Origin: Clusia tigrina | Taxonomy: Eukaryota; Arthropoda; Insecta; Diptera; Clusiidae | Assembly: GCA_920105625.2 (NCBI GenBank) | Contig: OV050032.1 | Location: forward strand, 93,418,542 to 93,482,541 | Direction of reading: 5' to 3' | DNA length: 64,000 nucleotides | Shown here: positions 1-11,170 of the stretch, in pieces | How the letters are laid out: each line of letters opens with the position of its first letter | How positions within the stretch are numbered: position 1 is the stretch's first letter | Position numbers and translations under genes: made by a program | Notes under the pieces: generated by a model | Databases searched by the model: none | Told to the model about the DNA's origin: nothing | The model's input: the letters and a program-made list of their open reading frames with translations, nothing else

Positions 1-196
1 TGTAGGACGTACCGTATAGAAGCTTGGGCCATTTGAAGTTTTATCAGTGTTTGATTTGGGACTCAAGGGTAGCATAGCTTTGAGCGATAGCTTAAATTGA
101 CAAGAGGCTCGAGTTCTTTATTGTTACAAAATTTCAAGGTTTTATGACGCTCCAGTAAAAAGTTAAAAGCATTTGTATGTTGCAATCTTTGATAGG
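1..196 (+). repeat. Reference monomer of the satellite
   Basis: The first complete unit, used to define coordinates. A consensus read across many copies has about 73 G+C in 196 bases, with about 47 G against 26 C, so the monomer is strongly G-skewed on this strand. It carries a CTCGAG XhoI site at 108-113 overlapping an AGTACT ScaI site at 112-117, so either enzyme would be expected to give a 196-bp ladder. It has short dyads (TACAA-GCAT-TTGTA at 164-177 and TTGCAA at 180-185) and a CAAAA motif at 127-131. This copy has GAAGCTTGGGCC at 19-30, a variant that marks the start of the L block. I see no human-type CENP-B box. Confidence 0.95.
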
Positions 197-2742
197 TATA
201 GGACGTACCGTATAGAAGCTAGGGCCATTTGAAGTTTTGTCAGTGTTTGATTTGGGACTTAAGGGTAGCATAGCTTTGAGCGATCGCTTAAATTGACAAG
301 AGGCTCGAGTACTTTATTGTTACATAATTTCAAGGTTTTATAACGCTCCAGTAAAAAGTTACAAGCATTTGTATGTTCTAAACTTTGTTAGGTGTAGGAC
401 GTACCGTATAGAAGTTAGGGCCATTTGAAGTTTTGTCAGTGTTTGATTTGGGACTCAAGGGTAGCATAGCTTTGAGCGATAGCTTAAATTGACAAGAGGC
501 TCGAGTACTTTATTGTTACAAAATTTCAAGGTCTTATGACGCTCCAGTAAAAAGTTACAAGCATTTGTATGTTGCAAACTTTGATAAGTGTAGGACGTAC
601 CGTATAAAAGTTAGGGCCATTTGAAGTTTTATCAGTGTTTGATTTGGGACTCAAGGGTAGCATAGCTTTGAGCGATATCTTAAATTGACAAGAGGCTCGA
701 GTACTTTATTGTTACAAAATTTCAAGGTTTTATGCCGCTCCAGTAAAATGTTACAAGCATTTGTATGTTGCAAACTTTGATAGGTGTAGGACGTACCGTA
801 TAGAAGTTAGGGCCATTTGAAGGTTTATCAGTGTTTGATTTGGGACTCAAATCTAGCATAGCTTTGGGCGATAGCTTAAACTGACAAGAGGCTCGAGTAC
901 TATATTGTTACAAAATTTCAAGGTTTTATGACGTTCCAGTAAAAAGTTACAAGCATTTGTATGTTGCAAACTTTGATAGGTGTAGGACATACCGTATAGT
1001 AGTTAGGGCCATTTGAAGTATTATCAGTGTTTGATTTGGGACTCAAGGGTAGCATAGCTTTGAGCGATAGCTTAAATTGGCAAGAGGCTCGAGTACCTTA
1101 TTGTTACAAAATTTCAAGGTTTTATGACGCTCCAGTAAAAAGTTACAAGCATTTTTATGTTGCAAACTTTGATAGGTGTAGGAAGTACCTTATATAAGTT
1201 AGGGCCATTGGAAGTTTTATCAGTGTTTGATTTGGGACTCATGGGTAGCATAGCTGTGAGCGATAGCTTAAATTGACAAGAGGCTCGAGTACTTTATTGT
1301 TACAAAATTGCATGGTTTTATGACGCTCCAGTATAAAGTTACAAGCATTTGTATGTTGCAAACTTTGATAGGTGTAGGACGTACCGTATAGAAGTTAGGG
1401 CCATTTGAAGTTTTATCAGTGTTTGATTTGGGACTCAAAGGTAGCATAGCTTTGAGCGATAGCTTAAATTTACAAAAAGCTCGACTACTTTATTGTTACA
1501 AAATTTCAAGGTTTTATGATGCTCCAGAAAAAGTTACAAGCATTTGTATGTTGCAAACATTGATAGGTGTAGGACGTAGCGTATAGAAGTTAGGGCCATT
1601 TGAAGTTTTATCAGTGTTTGATTTGGGATTCAAGGGTAACATAGCTTTGAGCGATAGCTTAAATTGACAAGAGGCTCGAGTACTTTTTTGTTACAAATTT
1701 CAAGGTTTTATGACGCTCCAGTAAAAAGTTACAAGCATTTGTATGTTGCAAACTTTGATAGGTGTAGGACGTACCGTATAGAAGTTAGGGCCATTTGAAG
1801 TTTTATCAGTGTTTGATTTGGGACTCAAGGGTAGCATAGCTTTGAGCGATAGCTTAAATTGACAAGAGGCTCGAGTACTTTCTTGTTGCAAAATTTCAAG
1901 GTTTTATGACGCTCCAGTAAAAAGTTACAAGCATTTGTATGTTGCAAACTTTGATAGGTGTAGGACGTACCGTATAAAAGTAAGGGCCATTTGAAGTTTT
2001 ATCAGTGTTTGATTTGGGACTCAAGGGTAGCATAGCTTTGAGCGATAGCTTAAATTGACAAGAGGCTCGAGTACTTTATTGTTACAAAATTTCAAGATTT
2101 TATGACGTTCCAGTAAAAAGTTAGAAGCATTTGAATGTTGCAAACTTTGATAGGTGTAGGACGTTCCGTATAGAAGTTAGGGCCATTTGAAGTTTTATCA
2201 GTGTTTGATTTGGGACGCAAGGGTAGCATAGCTTTTAGCGATAGCTTAAATTGACAAGAGGCTCGAGTACTTTATTGTTACAAAATTTCAAGATTTTATG
2301 ACGTTCCAGTTAAAAGTTACAAGCATTTGTATGTTGCAAACTTTGATAGGTGTAGGACGTACCGTAAAGAAGTTAGGGGCGTTTGAAGTTTTATCAGTGT
2401 TTGATTTGGGACTCTAGGGTAGCATAGCTTTGAGCGATGGCTTAAATTGACAAGAGGCTCGAGTACTTTCTTGTTACAAAATTTCAAAGTTTTATGACGC
2501 TCCAGTAAAAAGTTACAAGCATTTGTATGTTGCAAACTTTGATAGTTGTAATACGTACCGTATAGAAGTTAGGGCCATTTGAATTTTTATCAGTGTTTTA
2601 TTTGGGACTAAAGGGTAGCATAGCTTTGAGCGAAAGCTTAAATTGACAAGAAGCTCGAGTACTTTATTGTTACAAAATTTCAAGGTTTTATGACGCTCCA
2701 GTAAAAAGTTACAAGCATTTGTAAGTTGCAAACTTTGATAGG
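1..2742 (+). repeat. L block, copy 1 (14 monomers)
   Basis: Fourteen monomers, twelve of 196 bp and two of 195 bp (1373-1567 and 1568-1762). The diagnostic order is GAAGCTTGGGCC (1), GAAGCTAGGGCC with TTTTGTCAGTG (197), TATGTTCTAAACTTTG (end of the monomer at 197), GATATCTT (589), TTTGGGCGATAGC (785), a TTATATAAG monomer (1177), GTAGCGTATAGAAG (1568), TAAAGAAGTTAGGGGCG (2351) and TTGTAATACGTACC (2547). The same order restarts at 2743, so this is a higher-order unit. The left end coincides with the window edge, so the block may begin earlier. Confidence 0.85.
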
Positions 2743-5700
2743 TGTAGGACGTACCGTATAGAAGCTTGGGCCATTTGAAGTTTTATCAGTGTTTGATTTG
2801 GGACTCAAGGGTAGCATAGCTTTGAGCGATAGCTTAAATTGACAAGAGGCTCGAGTACTTTATTGTTACAAAATTTCAAGGTTTTATGACGCTCCAGTAA
2901 AAAGTTAAAAGCATTTGTATGTTGCAATCTTTGATAGGTATAGGACGTACCGTATAGAAGCTAGGGCCATTTGAAGTTTTGTCAGTGTTTGATTTGGGAC
3001 TTAAGGGTAGCATAGCTTTGAGCGATCGCTTAAATTGACAAGAGGCTCGAGTACTTTATTGTTACATAATTTCAAGGTTTTATAACGCTCCAGTAAAAAG
3101 TTACAAGCATTTGTATGTTCTAAACTTTGTTAGGTGTAGGACGTACCGTATAGAAGTTAGGGCCATTTGAAGTTTTGTCAGTGTTTGATTTGGGACTCAA
3201 GGGTAGCATAGCTTTGAGCGATAGCTTAAATTGACAAGAGGCTCGAGTACTTTATTGTTACAAAATTTCAAGGTTTTATGACGCTCCAGTAAAAAGTTAC
3301 AAGCATTTGTATGTTGCAAACTTTGATAGGTGTAGGACGTACCGTATAAAAGTTAGGGCCATTTGAAGTTTTATCAGTGTTTGATTTGGGACTCAAGTGA
3401 AGCATAGCTTTGAGCGATAGCTTAAATTGACAAGAGGCTCGAGTGCTTTATTGTTACAAAATTTCAAGGTTTTATGACGCTCCAGTAAAGAGTTACAAAC
3501 ATTTGTAAGTTGCAAACTTTGATAGGTGTAGGACGTACCGTATAGAAGTTAGGGCCATTTGAAGTTTTATCAGTGTTTGATTTGGGACTCAACGGTAGCA
3601 TAGCTTTGAGCGATATCTTAAATTGACAAGAGGCTCGAGTACTTTATTGTTACAAAATTTCAAGGTTTTATGCCGCTCCAGTAAAATGTTACAAGCATTT
3701 GTATGTTGCAAACTTTGATAGGTGTAGGACGTACCGTATAGAAGTTAGGGCCATTTGAAGGTTTATCAGTGTTTGATTTGGGACTAAAGTCTAGCATAGC
3801 TTTGGGCGATAGCTTACATTGACAAGAGGCTCGAGTACTATATTGTTACAAAATTTCAAGGTTTTATGACGTTCCAGTAAAAAGTTACAAGCATTTGTAT
3901 GTTGCAAACTTTGATAGGTGTAGGACGTACCGTATAGAAGTTAGGGCCATGTGAAGTTTTATCAGTGTTGGATTTGGGATTCAAGGATAGCATAGCTTTG
4001 AGCGATAGCTTAAATTGACAAGAGGCTCGAGTACTTTATTGTTACAAAATTTCAAGGTTTTATGACGCTCCAGTAAAAAGTTACAAGCATTTGTATGTTG
4101 CAAACTTTGATAGGTGTAGGACATACCGTATAGTAGTTATGGCCATTTGAAGTTTTATCAGTGTTTGATTTGGGACTAGGACGTACCGTATAGAAATTAG
4201 TGCCATTTGAAGTTTTATCAGTGTTTGATTTGAGACTCAAGGGTAGCATAGCTTTGAGCGACAGCTTAAATTGATGAGGCTCGAGTGCTTTATTGTTACA
4301 AAATTTCAAGGTTCTATGACGCTCCAGTAAAAAGTTACAAGCATTTGTATGTTGCAAACTTTGATAGGTGTAGGAAGTACCGTATAAAAGTTAGAATCAT
4401 TTGAAGTTTTATCAGTGTTTGATTTGGGACTCAAGGGTAGCATAGCTTTGAGCGATAGCTTAAATTGACAAGAGTCTCGAGTACTTTATTGTTACAAAAT
4501 TTCAAGGTTTTATGACGCTCCAGTAAAAAGTTACAAGCATTTGTATGTTGCAAACTTTGATAGGTGTAGGACGTACCGTATAGAAGTTAGGGCCATTTGA
4601 AGTTTTATGAGTGTTTGATTTGGGACTCAAGGGTAGCATAGCTTTGAGCGATAGCTTAAATTGACAAGAATCTCGAGTACTTTATTTTTACAAAATTTCA
4701 AGGTTTTATGACGCTCCAGTAAAAAGTTACAAGCATTTGTATGTTGCAAACTTTGATAGGTGTAGGACGTACCGTATAGAAGTTAGGGCCATTTGAAGTT
4801 TTATCAGTGTTTGATTTGGGACTCAAGGGTAGCATAGCTTTGAGCGATAGCTTAAACTGACAAGAGGCTCGAGTACTTTATTGTTACAAAATTTCAAGGT
4901 TTTATGACGCTCCAGTAAAAAGTTACAAGCATTTGTATGTTGCAAACTTTGATAGGTGTGGGACATACCGTATAGTAGTTAGGGCCATTTGAAGTTTTAT
5001 CAGTGATTGATTTGGGCCTCAACGGTAGCATAGCTTTGAGCGATAGCTTAAATTGACAAGAGGCTCGAGTACCTTATTGTTACAAAATTTCAAGGTTTTA
5101 TGACGCTCCAGTAAAAAGTTACAAGCATTTTTATGTTGCAAACTTTGATAGGTGTAGGAAGTACCTTATATAAGTTAGGGTCATTGGAAGTTTTATCAGT
5201 GTTTGATTTGGGACTCCTGGGTAGCATAGCTGTGAGCGATAGCTTAAATTGACAAGAGGCTCGAGTACTTTATTGTTACAAAATTTCAAGGTTTTATGAC
5301 GCTCCAGTAAAAAGTTACAAGCATTTTTATGTTGCAAACTTTGATAGGTGTAGGAAGTACCTTATATAAGTTAGGGCCATTGGAAGTTTTATCAGTGTTT
5401 GATTTGGGACTCATGGGTAGCATAGCTGTGAGCGATAGCTTAAATTGACAAGAGGCTCGAGTACTTTATTGTTACAAAATTGCATGGTTTTATGACGCTC
5501 CAGTATAAAGTTACAAGCATTTGTATGTTGCAAACTTTGATAGGTGTAGGACGTACCGTATAGAAGTTAGGGCCATTTGAAGTTTTATCAGTGTTTGATT
5601 TGGGACTCAAAGGTAGCATAGCTTTGAGCGATAGCTTAAATTTACAAAAAGCTCGACTACTTTATTGTTACAAAATTTCAAGGTTTTATGATGCTCCAGA

Positions 5701-6326
5701 AAAAGTTACAAGCATTTGTAAGTTGCAAACATTGATAGGTGTAGGACGTAGCGTATAGAAGTTAGGGCCATTTGAAGTTTTATCAGTGTTTGATTTGGGA
5801 TTCAAGGGTAACATAGCTTTGAGCGATAGCTTAAATTGACAAGAGGCTCGAGTACTTTTTTGTTACAAATTTCAAGGTTTTATGACGCTCCAGTAAAAAG
5901 TTACAAGCATTTGTATGTTGCAAACTTTGATAGGTGTAGGACGTACCGTATAGAAGTTAGGGCCATTTGAAGTTTTATCAGTGTTTGATTTGGGACTCAA
6001 GGGTAGCATAGCTTTGTGCGATAGCTTAAATTCACAAGAGGCTCGAGTACTTTCTTGTTACAAAATTTCAAAGTTTTATGACGCTCCAGTAAAAAGTTAC
6101 AAGCATTTGTATGTTGCAAACTTTGATAGTTGTAATACGTACCGTATAGAAGTTAGGGCCATTTGAATTTTTATCAGTGTTTTATTTGGGACTCAAGGGT
6201 AGCATAGCTTTGAGCGAAAGCTTAAATTGACAAGAAGCTCGAGTACTTTATTGTTACAAAATTTCAAGGTTTTATGACGCTCCAGTAAAAAGTTACAAGC
6301 ATTTGTAAGTTGCAAACTTTGATAGG
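2743..6326 (+). repeat. L block, copy 2, expanded to 18 monomers
   Basis: It repeats the marker order of copy 1 over 3584 bp. Near 3331 it holds a monomer with CTCAAGTGAAGC that copy 1 lacks. Between 3919 and 5348 it holds several more monomers, including the first 256-bp type monomer (254 bp here, at 4115) and a doubled TTATATAAG monomer at 5153 and 5349. The total fits 15 monomers of 196 bp, two of 195 and one of 254. Either copy 2 gained a cassette or copy 1 lost one; the cassette resembles the A-F material further right. Confidence 0.8.
4115..4368 (+). repeat. Type E long monomer 1 (254 bp)
   Basis: Monomer positions 4-63 are duplicated in tandem: GATTTGGGACT runs directly into AGGACGTACC, followed by GAAATTAGTGCC and a second TTTGATTTGAGACTC. 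The inserted length is 60 bp with a 1-bp T overlap at the join. This copy also lacks two bases in GATAAGAGG (it reads GATGAGG), giving 254 instead of 256 bp. It is the leftmost member and lies inside the second L block. Confidence 0.92.
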
Positions 6327-6483
6327 TTTATCAGTGTTTGATTTGGGACTCAAGGGTAGCATAGCTTTGAGCGATAGCTTAAATTGACAAGAGGCTCGAG
6401 TACTTTATTGTTACAAAATTTCAAGATTTTATGACGCTCCAGTAAAAAGTTAAAAGCATTTGTATGTTGCAATCTTTGATAGG
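6327..6483 (+). repeat. Truncated 157-bp monomer (39-bp deletion)
   Basis: GATAGG at the end of the preceding unit runs straight into TTTATCAGTG, so monomer positions 1-39 are missing. The ends share a 2-bp GT. The deletion sits exactly at the start of the third L block and removes its GAAGCTTGGGCC marker. Confidence 0.9.
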
Positions 6484-7854
6484 TATAGGACGTACCGTAT
6501 AGAAGCTAGGGCCATTTGAAGTTTTGTCAGTGTTTGATTTGGGACTCAAGGGTAGCATAGCTTTGAGCGATCGCTTAAATTGACAAGAGGCTCGAGTACT
6601 TTATTGTTACATAATTTCCAGGTTTTATAACGCTCCAGTAAAAAGTTACAAGCATTTGTATGTTCTAAACTTTGTTAGGTGTAGGACGTACCGTATAGAA
6701 GTTAGGGCCATTTGAAGTTTTGTCAGTGTTTGATTTGGGACTCAAGGGTAGCATAGCTTTGAGCGATAGCTTAAATTGACAAGAGGCTCGAGTACTTTAT
6801 TGTTACAAAATTTCAAGGTTTTATGACGCTCCAGTAAAAAGTTACAAGCATTTGTATGTTGCAAACTTTGATAGGTGTAGGACGTACCGTATAAAAGTTA
6901 GGGCCATTTGAAGTTTTATCAGTGTTTGATTTGGGACTCAAGTGAAGCATAGCTTTGAGCGATAGCTTAAATTGACAAGAGGCTCGAGTGCTTTATTGTT
7001 ACAAAATTTCAAGGTTTTATGACGCTCCAGTAAAGAGTTACAAACATTTGTAAGTTGCAAACTTTGATAGGTGTAGGACGTACCGTATAGAAGTTAGGGC
7101 CATTTGAAGTTTTATCAGTGTTTGATTTGGGACTCAAGGGTAGCATAGCTTTGAGCGATATCTTAAATTGACAAGAGGCTCGAGTACTTTATTGTTACAA
7201 AATTTCAAGGTTTTATGCCGCTCCAGTAAAATGTTACAAGCATTTGTATGTTGCAAACTTTGATAGGTGTAGGACGTACCGTATAGAAGTTGGGGTCATT
7301 TGAAGGTTTATCAGTGTTTGATTTGGGACTCAAGTCTAGCATAGCTTTGGGCGATAGCTTACATTGACAAGAGGCTCGAGTACTATATTGTTACAAAATT
7401 TCAAGGTTTTATGACGTTCCAGTAAAAAGTTACAAGCATTTGTATGTTGCAAACTTTGATAGGTGTAGGTCGTACCGTATAGAAGTTAGGGCCATGTGAA
7501 GTTTTATCAGTGTTGGATTTGGGACTCAAGGATAGCATAGCTTTGAGCGATAGCTTAAATTGACAAGAGGCTCGAGTACTTTATTGTTACAAAATTTCAA
7601 GGTTTTATGACGCTCCAGTAAAAAGTTACAAGCATTTGTATGTTGCAAACTTTGATAGGTGTAGGAAGTACCTTATATAAGTTAGGGCCATTGGAAGTTT
7701 TATCAGTGTTTGATTTGGGACTCATGGGTAGCATAGCTGTGAGCGATAGCTTAAATTGACAAGAGGCTCGAGTACTTTATTGTTACAAAATTTCAAGGTT
7801 TTATGACGCTCCAGTAAAAAGTTAAAGCATTTGTATATTGCAAACTTTGATAGG
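6484..7854 (+). repeat. L block, copy 3 (partial, 7 monomers)
   Basis: It continues the L marker order: GAAGCTAGGGCC at 6484, TATGTTCTAAAC just before 6680, CTCAAGTGAAGC near 6940, GATATCTT near 7158, TTTGGGCGATAGC near 7347 and GCCATGTGAAG near 7490. It then leaves the L order at a TTATATAAG monomer (7660, 195 bp) and enters the A-F cassettes. It is closer to copy 2 than to copy 1, since it has the CAAGTGAAGC monomer missing from copy 1. Confidence 0.8.
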
Positions 7855-8110
7855 TGTAGGACATACCGTATAGTAGTTATGGCCATTTGAAGTTTTATCA
7901 GTGTTTGATTTGGGACTAGGACGTACCGTATAGAAATTAGTGCCATTTGAAGTTTTATCAGTGTTTGATTTGAGACTCAAGGGTAGCATAGCTTTGAGCG
8001 ACAGCTTAAATTGATAAGAGGCTCGAGTGCTTTATTGTTACAAAATTTCAAGGTTTTATGACGCTCCAGTAAAAAGTTACAAGCATTTGTATGTTGCAAA
8101 CTTTGATAGG
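7855..8110 (+). repeat. Type E long monomer 2 (256 bp)
   Basis: The 60-bp duplication with the full GACAGCTTAAATTGATAAGAG tail follows a 195-bp monomer ending GTTAAAGCATTTG. This is 3740 bp after member 1. Confidence 0.9.
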
Positions 8111-8698
8111 TGTAGGACGTACCGTATAGAAGTTAGGGCCATTTGAAGTTTTATGAGTGTTTGATTTGGGACTCAAGGGTAGCATAGCTTTCAGCGATAG
8201 CTTAAATTGACAAGAATCTCGAGTACTTTATTTTTACAAAATTTCAAGGTTTTATGACGCTCCAGTAAAAAGTTACAAGCATTTGTATGTTGCAAACTTT
8301 GATAGGTGTAGGACGTACCGTATAGAAGTTAGGGCCATTTGAAGTTTTATCAGTGTTTGATTTGGGACTCAAGGGTAGCATAGCTTTGAGCGATAGCTTA
8401 AACTGACAAGAGGCTCGAGTACTTTATTGTTACAAAATTTCAAGGTTTTATGACGCTCCAGTAAAAAGTTACAAGCATTTGTATGTTGCAAACTTTGATA
8501 GGTGTGGGACATACCGTATAGTAGTTAGGGCCATTTGAAGTTTTATCAGTGTTTGATTTGGGCCTCAAGGGTAGCATAGCTTTGAGCGATAGCTTAAATT
8601 GACAAGAGGCTCGAGTACCTTATTGTTACAAAATTTCAAGGTTTTATGACGCTCCAGTAAAAAGTTACAAGCATTTTTATGTTGCAAACTTTGATAGG
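7855..8698 (+). repeat. Cassette E-C-D-F leading into the 1236-bp units
   Basis: Four monomers with diagnostic variants. Type E is 256 bp (7855). Type C has TTTTATGAGTG and AAGAATCTCGAG (8111). Type D has CTTAAACTGAC (8307). Type F has GTGGGACATACC with GGGCCTCAAGG and GTACCTTA (8503). Types A (CCTTATATAAG with GGGTCATTGG) and B (TATAAAAGTTAGAATC) follow from 8699. These six types make up most of the array up to 28353. Confidence 0.75.
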
Positions 8699-9934
8699 TG
8701 TAGGAAGTACCTTATATAAGTTAGGGTCATTGGAAGTTTTATCAGTGTTTGATTTGGGACTCATGGGTAGCATAGTTGTGAGCGATAGCTTAAATTGACA
8801 AGAGGCTGGAGTACTTTATTGTTACAAAATTTCAAGGTTTTATGACGCTCCAGTAAAAAGTTACAAGCATTTGTATGTTGCAAACTTTGATAGGTGTAGG
8901 AAGTACCGTATAAAAGTTAGAATCATTTGAAGTTTTATCAGTGTTTGATTTGGGACTCAAGGGTAGCATAGCTTTGAGCGATAGCTTAAATTGACAAGAG
9001 TCTCGAGTACTTTATTGTTACAAAATTTCAAGCTTTTATGACGCTCCAGTAAAAAGTTACAAGCATTTGTATGTTGCAAACTTTGATAGGTGTAGGACGT
9101 ACCGTATAGAAGTTAGGGCCATTTGAAGTTTTATGAGTGTTTGATTTGGGACTCAAGAGTAGCATAGCTTTGAGCGATAGCTTAAATTGACAAGAATCTC
9201 GAGTACTTTATTTTTACAAAATTTCAAGGTTTTATGACGCTCCAGTAAAAAGTTACAAGCATTTGTATGTTGCAAACTTTGATAGGTGTAGGACGTACCG
9301 TATAGAAGTTAGGGCCATTTGAAGTTTTATCAGTGTTTGATTTGGGATTCAAGGGTAGCATAGCTTTGAGCGATAGCTTAAACTGACAAGAGGCTCGAGT
9401 ACTTTATTGTTACAAAATTTCAAGGTTTTATGACGCTCCAGTAAAAAGTTACAAGCATTTGTATATTGCAAACTTTGATAGGTGTAGGACATACCGTATA
9501 GTAGTTATGGCCATTTGAAGTTTTATCAGTTTTTGATTTGGGACTAGGACGTACCGTATAGAAATTAGTGCCATTTGAAGTTTTATCAGTGTTTGATTTG
9601 AGACTCAAGGGTAGCATAGCTTTGAGCGACAGCTTAAATTGATAAGAGGCTCGAGTGCTTTATTGTTACAAAATTTCAAGGTTTTATGACGCTCCAGTAA
9701 AAAGTTACAAGCATTTGTATGTTGCAAACTTTGATAGGTGTAGGACGTACCGTATAGAAGTTAGGGCCATTTGAAGTTTTATGAGTGTTTGATTTGGGAC
9801 TCAAGGGTAGCATAGCTTTGAGCGATAGCTTAAATTGACAAGAATCTCGAGTACTTTATTTTAACAAAATTTCAAGGTTTTATGACGCTCCAGTAAAAAG
9901 TTACAAGCATTTTTATGTTGCAAACTTTGATAGG
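8699..9934 (+). repeat. 1236-bp higher-order unit, copy 1 (A-B-C-D-E-C)
   Basis: Five 196-bp monomers plus one 256-bp monomer give exactly 1236 bp. Private marks shared with copy 2 but not copy 3 are CATAGTTGTGAGC (8771), GAGGCTGGAG, TTTCAAGCTTTTATG, CTCAAGAGTAGC, GGGATTCAAGG, CAGTTTTTGATTTG and TATTTTAACAAAAT. Confidence 0.9.
9483..9738 (+). repeat. Type E long monomer 3 (256 bp)
   Basis: Shares CAGTTTTTGATTTGGG with member 4 only, supporting the recent 1236-bp duplication of this pair. Confidence 0.92.
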
Positions 9935-11170
9935 TGTAGGAAGTACCTTATATAAGTTAGGGTCATTGGAAGTTTTATCAGTGTTTGATTTGGGACTCAT
10001 GGGTAGCATAGTTGTGAGCGATAGCTTAAATTGACAAGAGGCTGGAGTACTTTATTGTTACAAAATTTCAAGGTTTTATGACGCTCCAGTAAAAAGTTAC
10101 AAGCATTTGTATGTTGCAAACTTTGATAGGTGTAGGAAGTACCGTATAAAAGTTAGAATCATTTGAAGTTTTATCAGTGTTTGATTTGGGACTCAAGGGT
10201 AGCATAGCTTTGAGCGATAGCTTAAATTGACAAGATTCTCGAGTACTTTATTGTTACAAAATTTCAAGCTTTTATGACGCTCCAGTAAAAAGTTACAAGC
10301 ATTTGTATGTTGCAAACTTTGATAGGTGTAGGACGTACCGTATAGAAGTTAGGGCCATTTGAAGTTTTATGAGTGTTTGATTTGGGACTCAAGAGTAGCA
10401 TAGCTTTGAGCGATAGCTTAAATTGACAAGAATCTCGAGTACTTTATTTTTACAAAATTTCAAGGTTTTATGACGCTCCAGTAAAAAGTTACAAGCATTT
10501 GTATGTTGCAAACTTTGATAGGTGTAGGACGTACCGTATAGAAGTTAGGGCCATTTGAAGTTTTATCAGTGTTTGATTTGGGATTCAAGGGTAGCATAGC
10601 TTTGAGCGATAGCTTAAACTGACAAGAGGCTCGAGTACTTTATTGTTACAAAATTTCAAGGTTTTATGACGCTCCAGTAAAAAGTTACAAGCATTTGTAT
10701 ATTGCAAACTTTGATAGGTGTAGGACATACCGTATAGTAGTTATGGCCATTTGAAGTTTTATCAGTTTTTGATTTGGGACTAGGACGTACCGTATAGAAA
10801 TTAGTGCCATTTGAAGTTTTATCAGTGTTTGATTTGAGACTCAAGGGTAGCATAGCTTTGAGCGACAGCTTAAATTGATAAGAGGCTCGAGTGCTTTATT
10901 GTTACAAAATTTCAAGGTTTTATGACGCTCCAGTAAAAAGTTACAAGCATTTGTATGTTGCAAACTTTGATAGGTGTAGGACGTACCGTATAGAAGTTAG
11001 GGCCATTTGAAGTTTTATGAGTGTTTGATTTGGGACTCAAGGGTAGCATAGCTTTGAGCGATAGCTTAAATTGACAAGAATCTCGAGTACTTTATTTTAA
11101 CAAAATTTCAAGGTTTTATGACGCTCCAGTAAAAAGTTACAAGCATTTTTATGTTGCAAACTTTGATAGG
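9935..11170 (+). repeat. 1236-bp higher-order unit, copy 2
   Basis: The CATAGTTGTG mark recurs at 10007, exactly 1236 bp after 8771, and all the other private marks of copy 1 recur. I noticed very few differences between the two, for example CAAGATTCTCGAG here against CAAGAGTCTCGAG in copy 1. This looks like a very recent tandem duplication. Confidence 0.9.
10719..10974 (+). repeat. Type E long monomer 4 (256 bp)
   Basis: Lies exactly 1236 bp after member 3 and carries the same CAGTTTTTG change. Confidence 0.92.
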
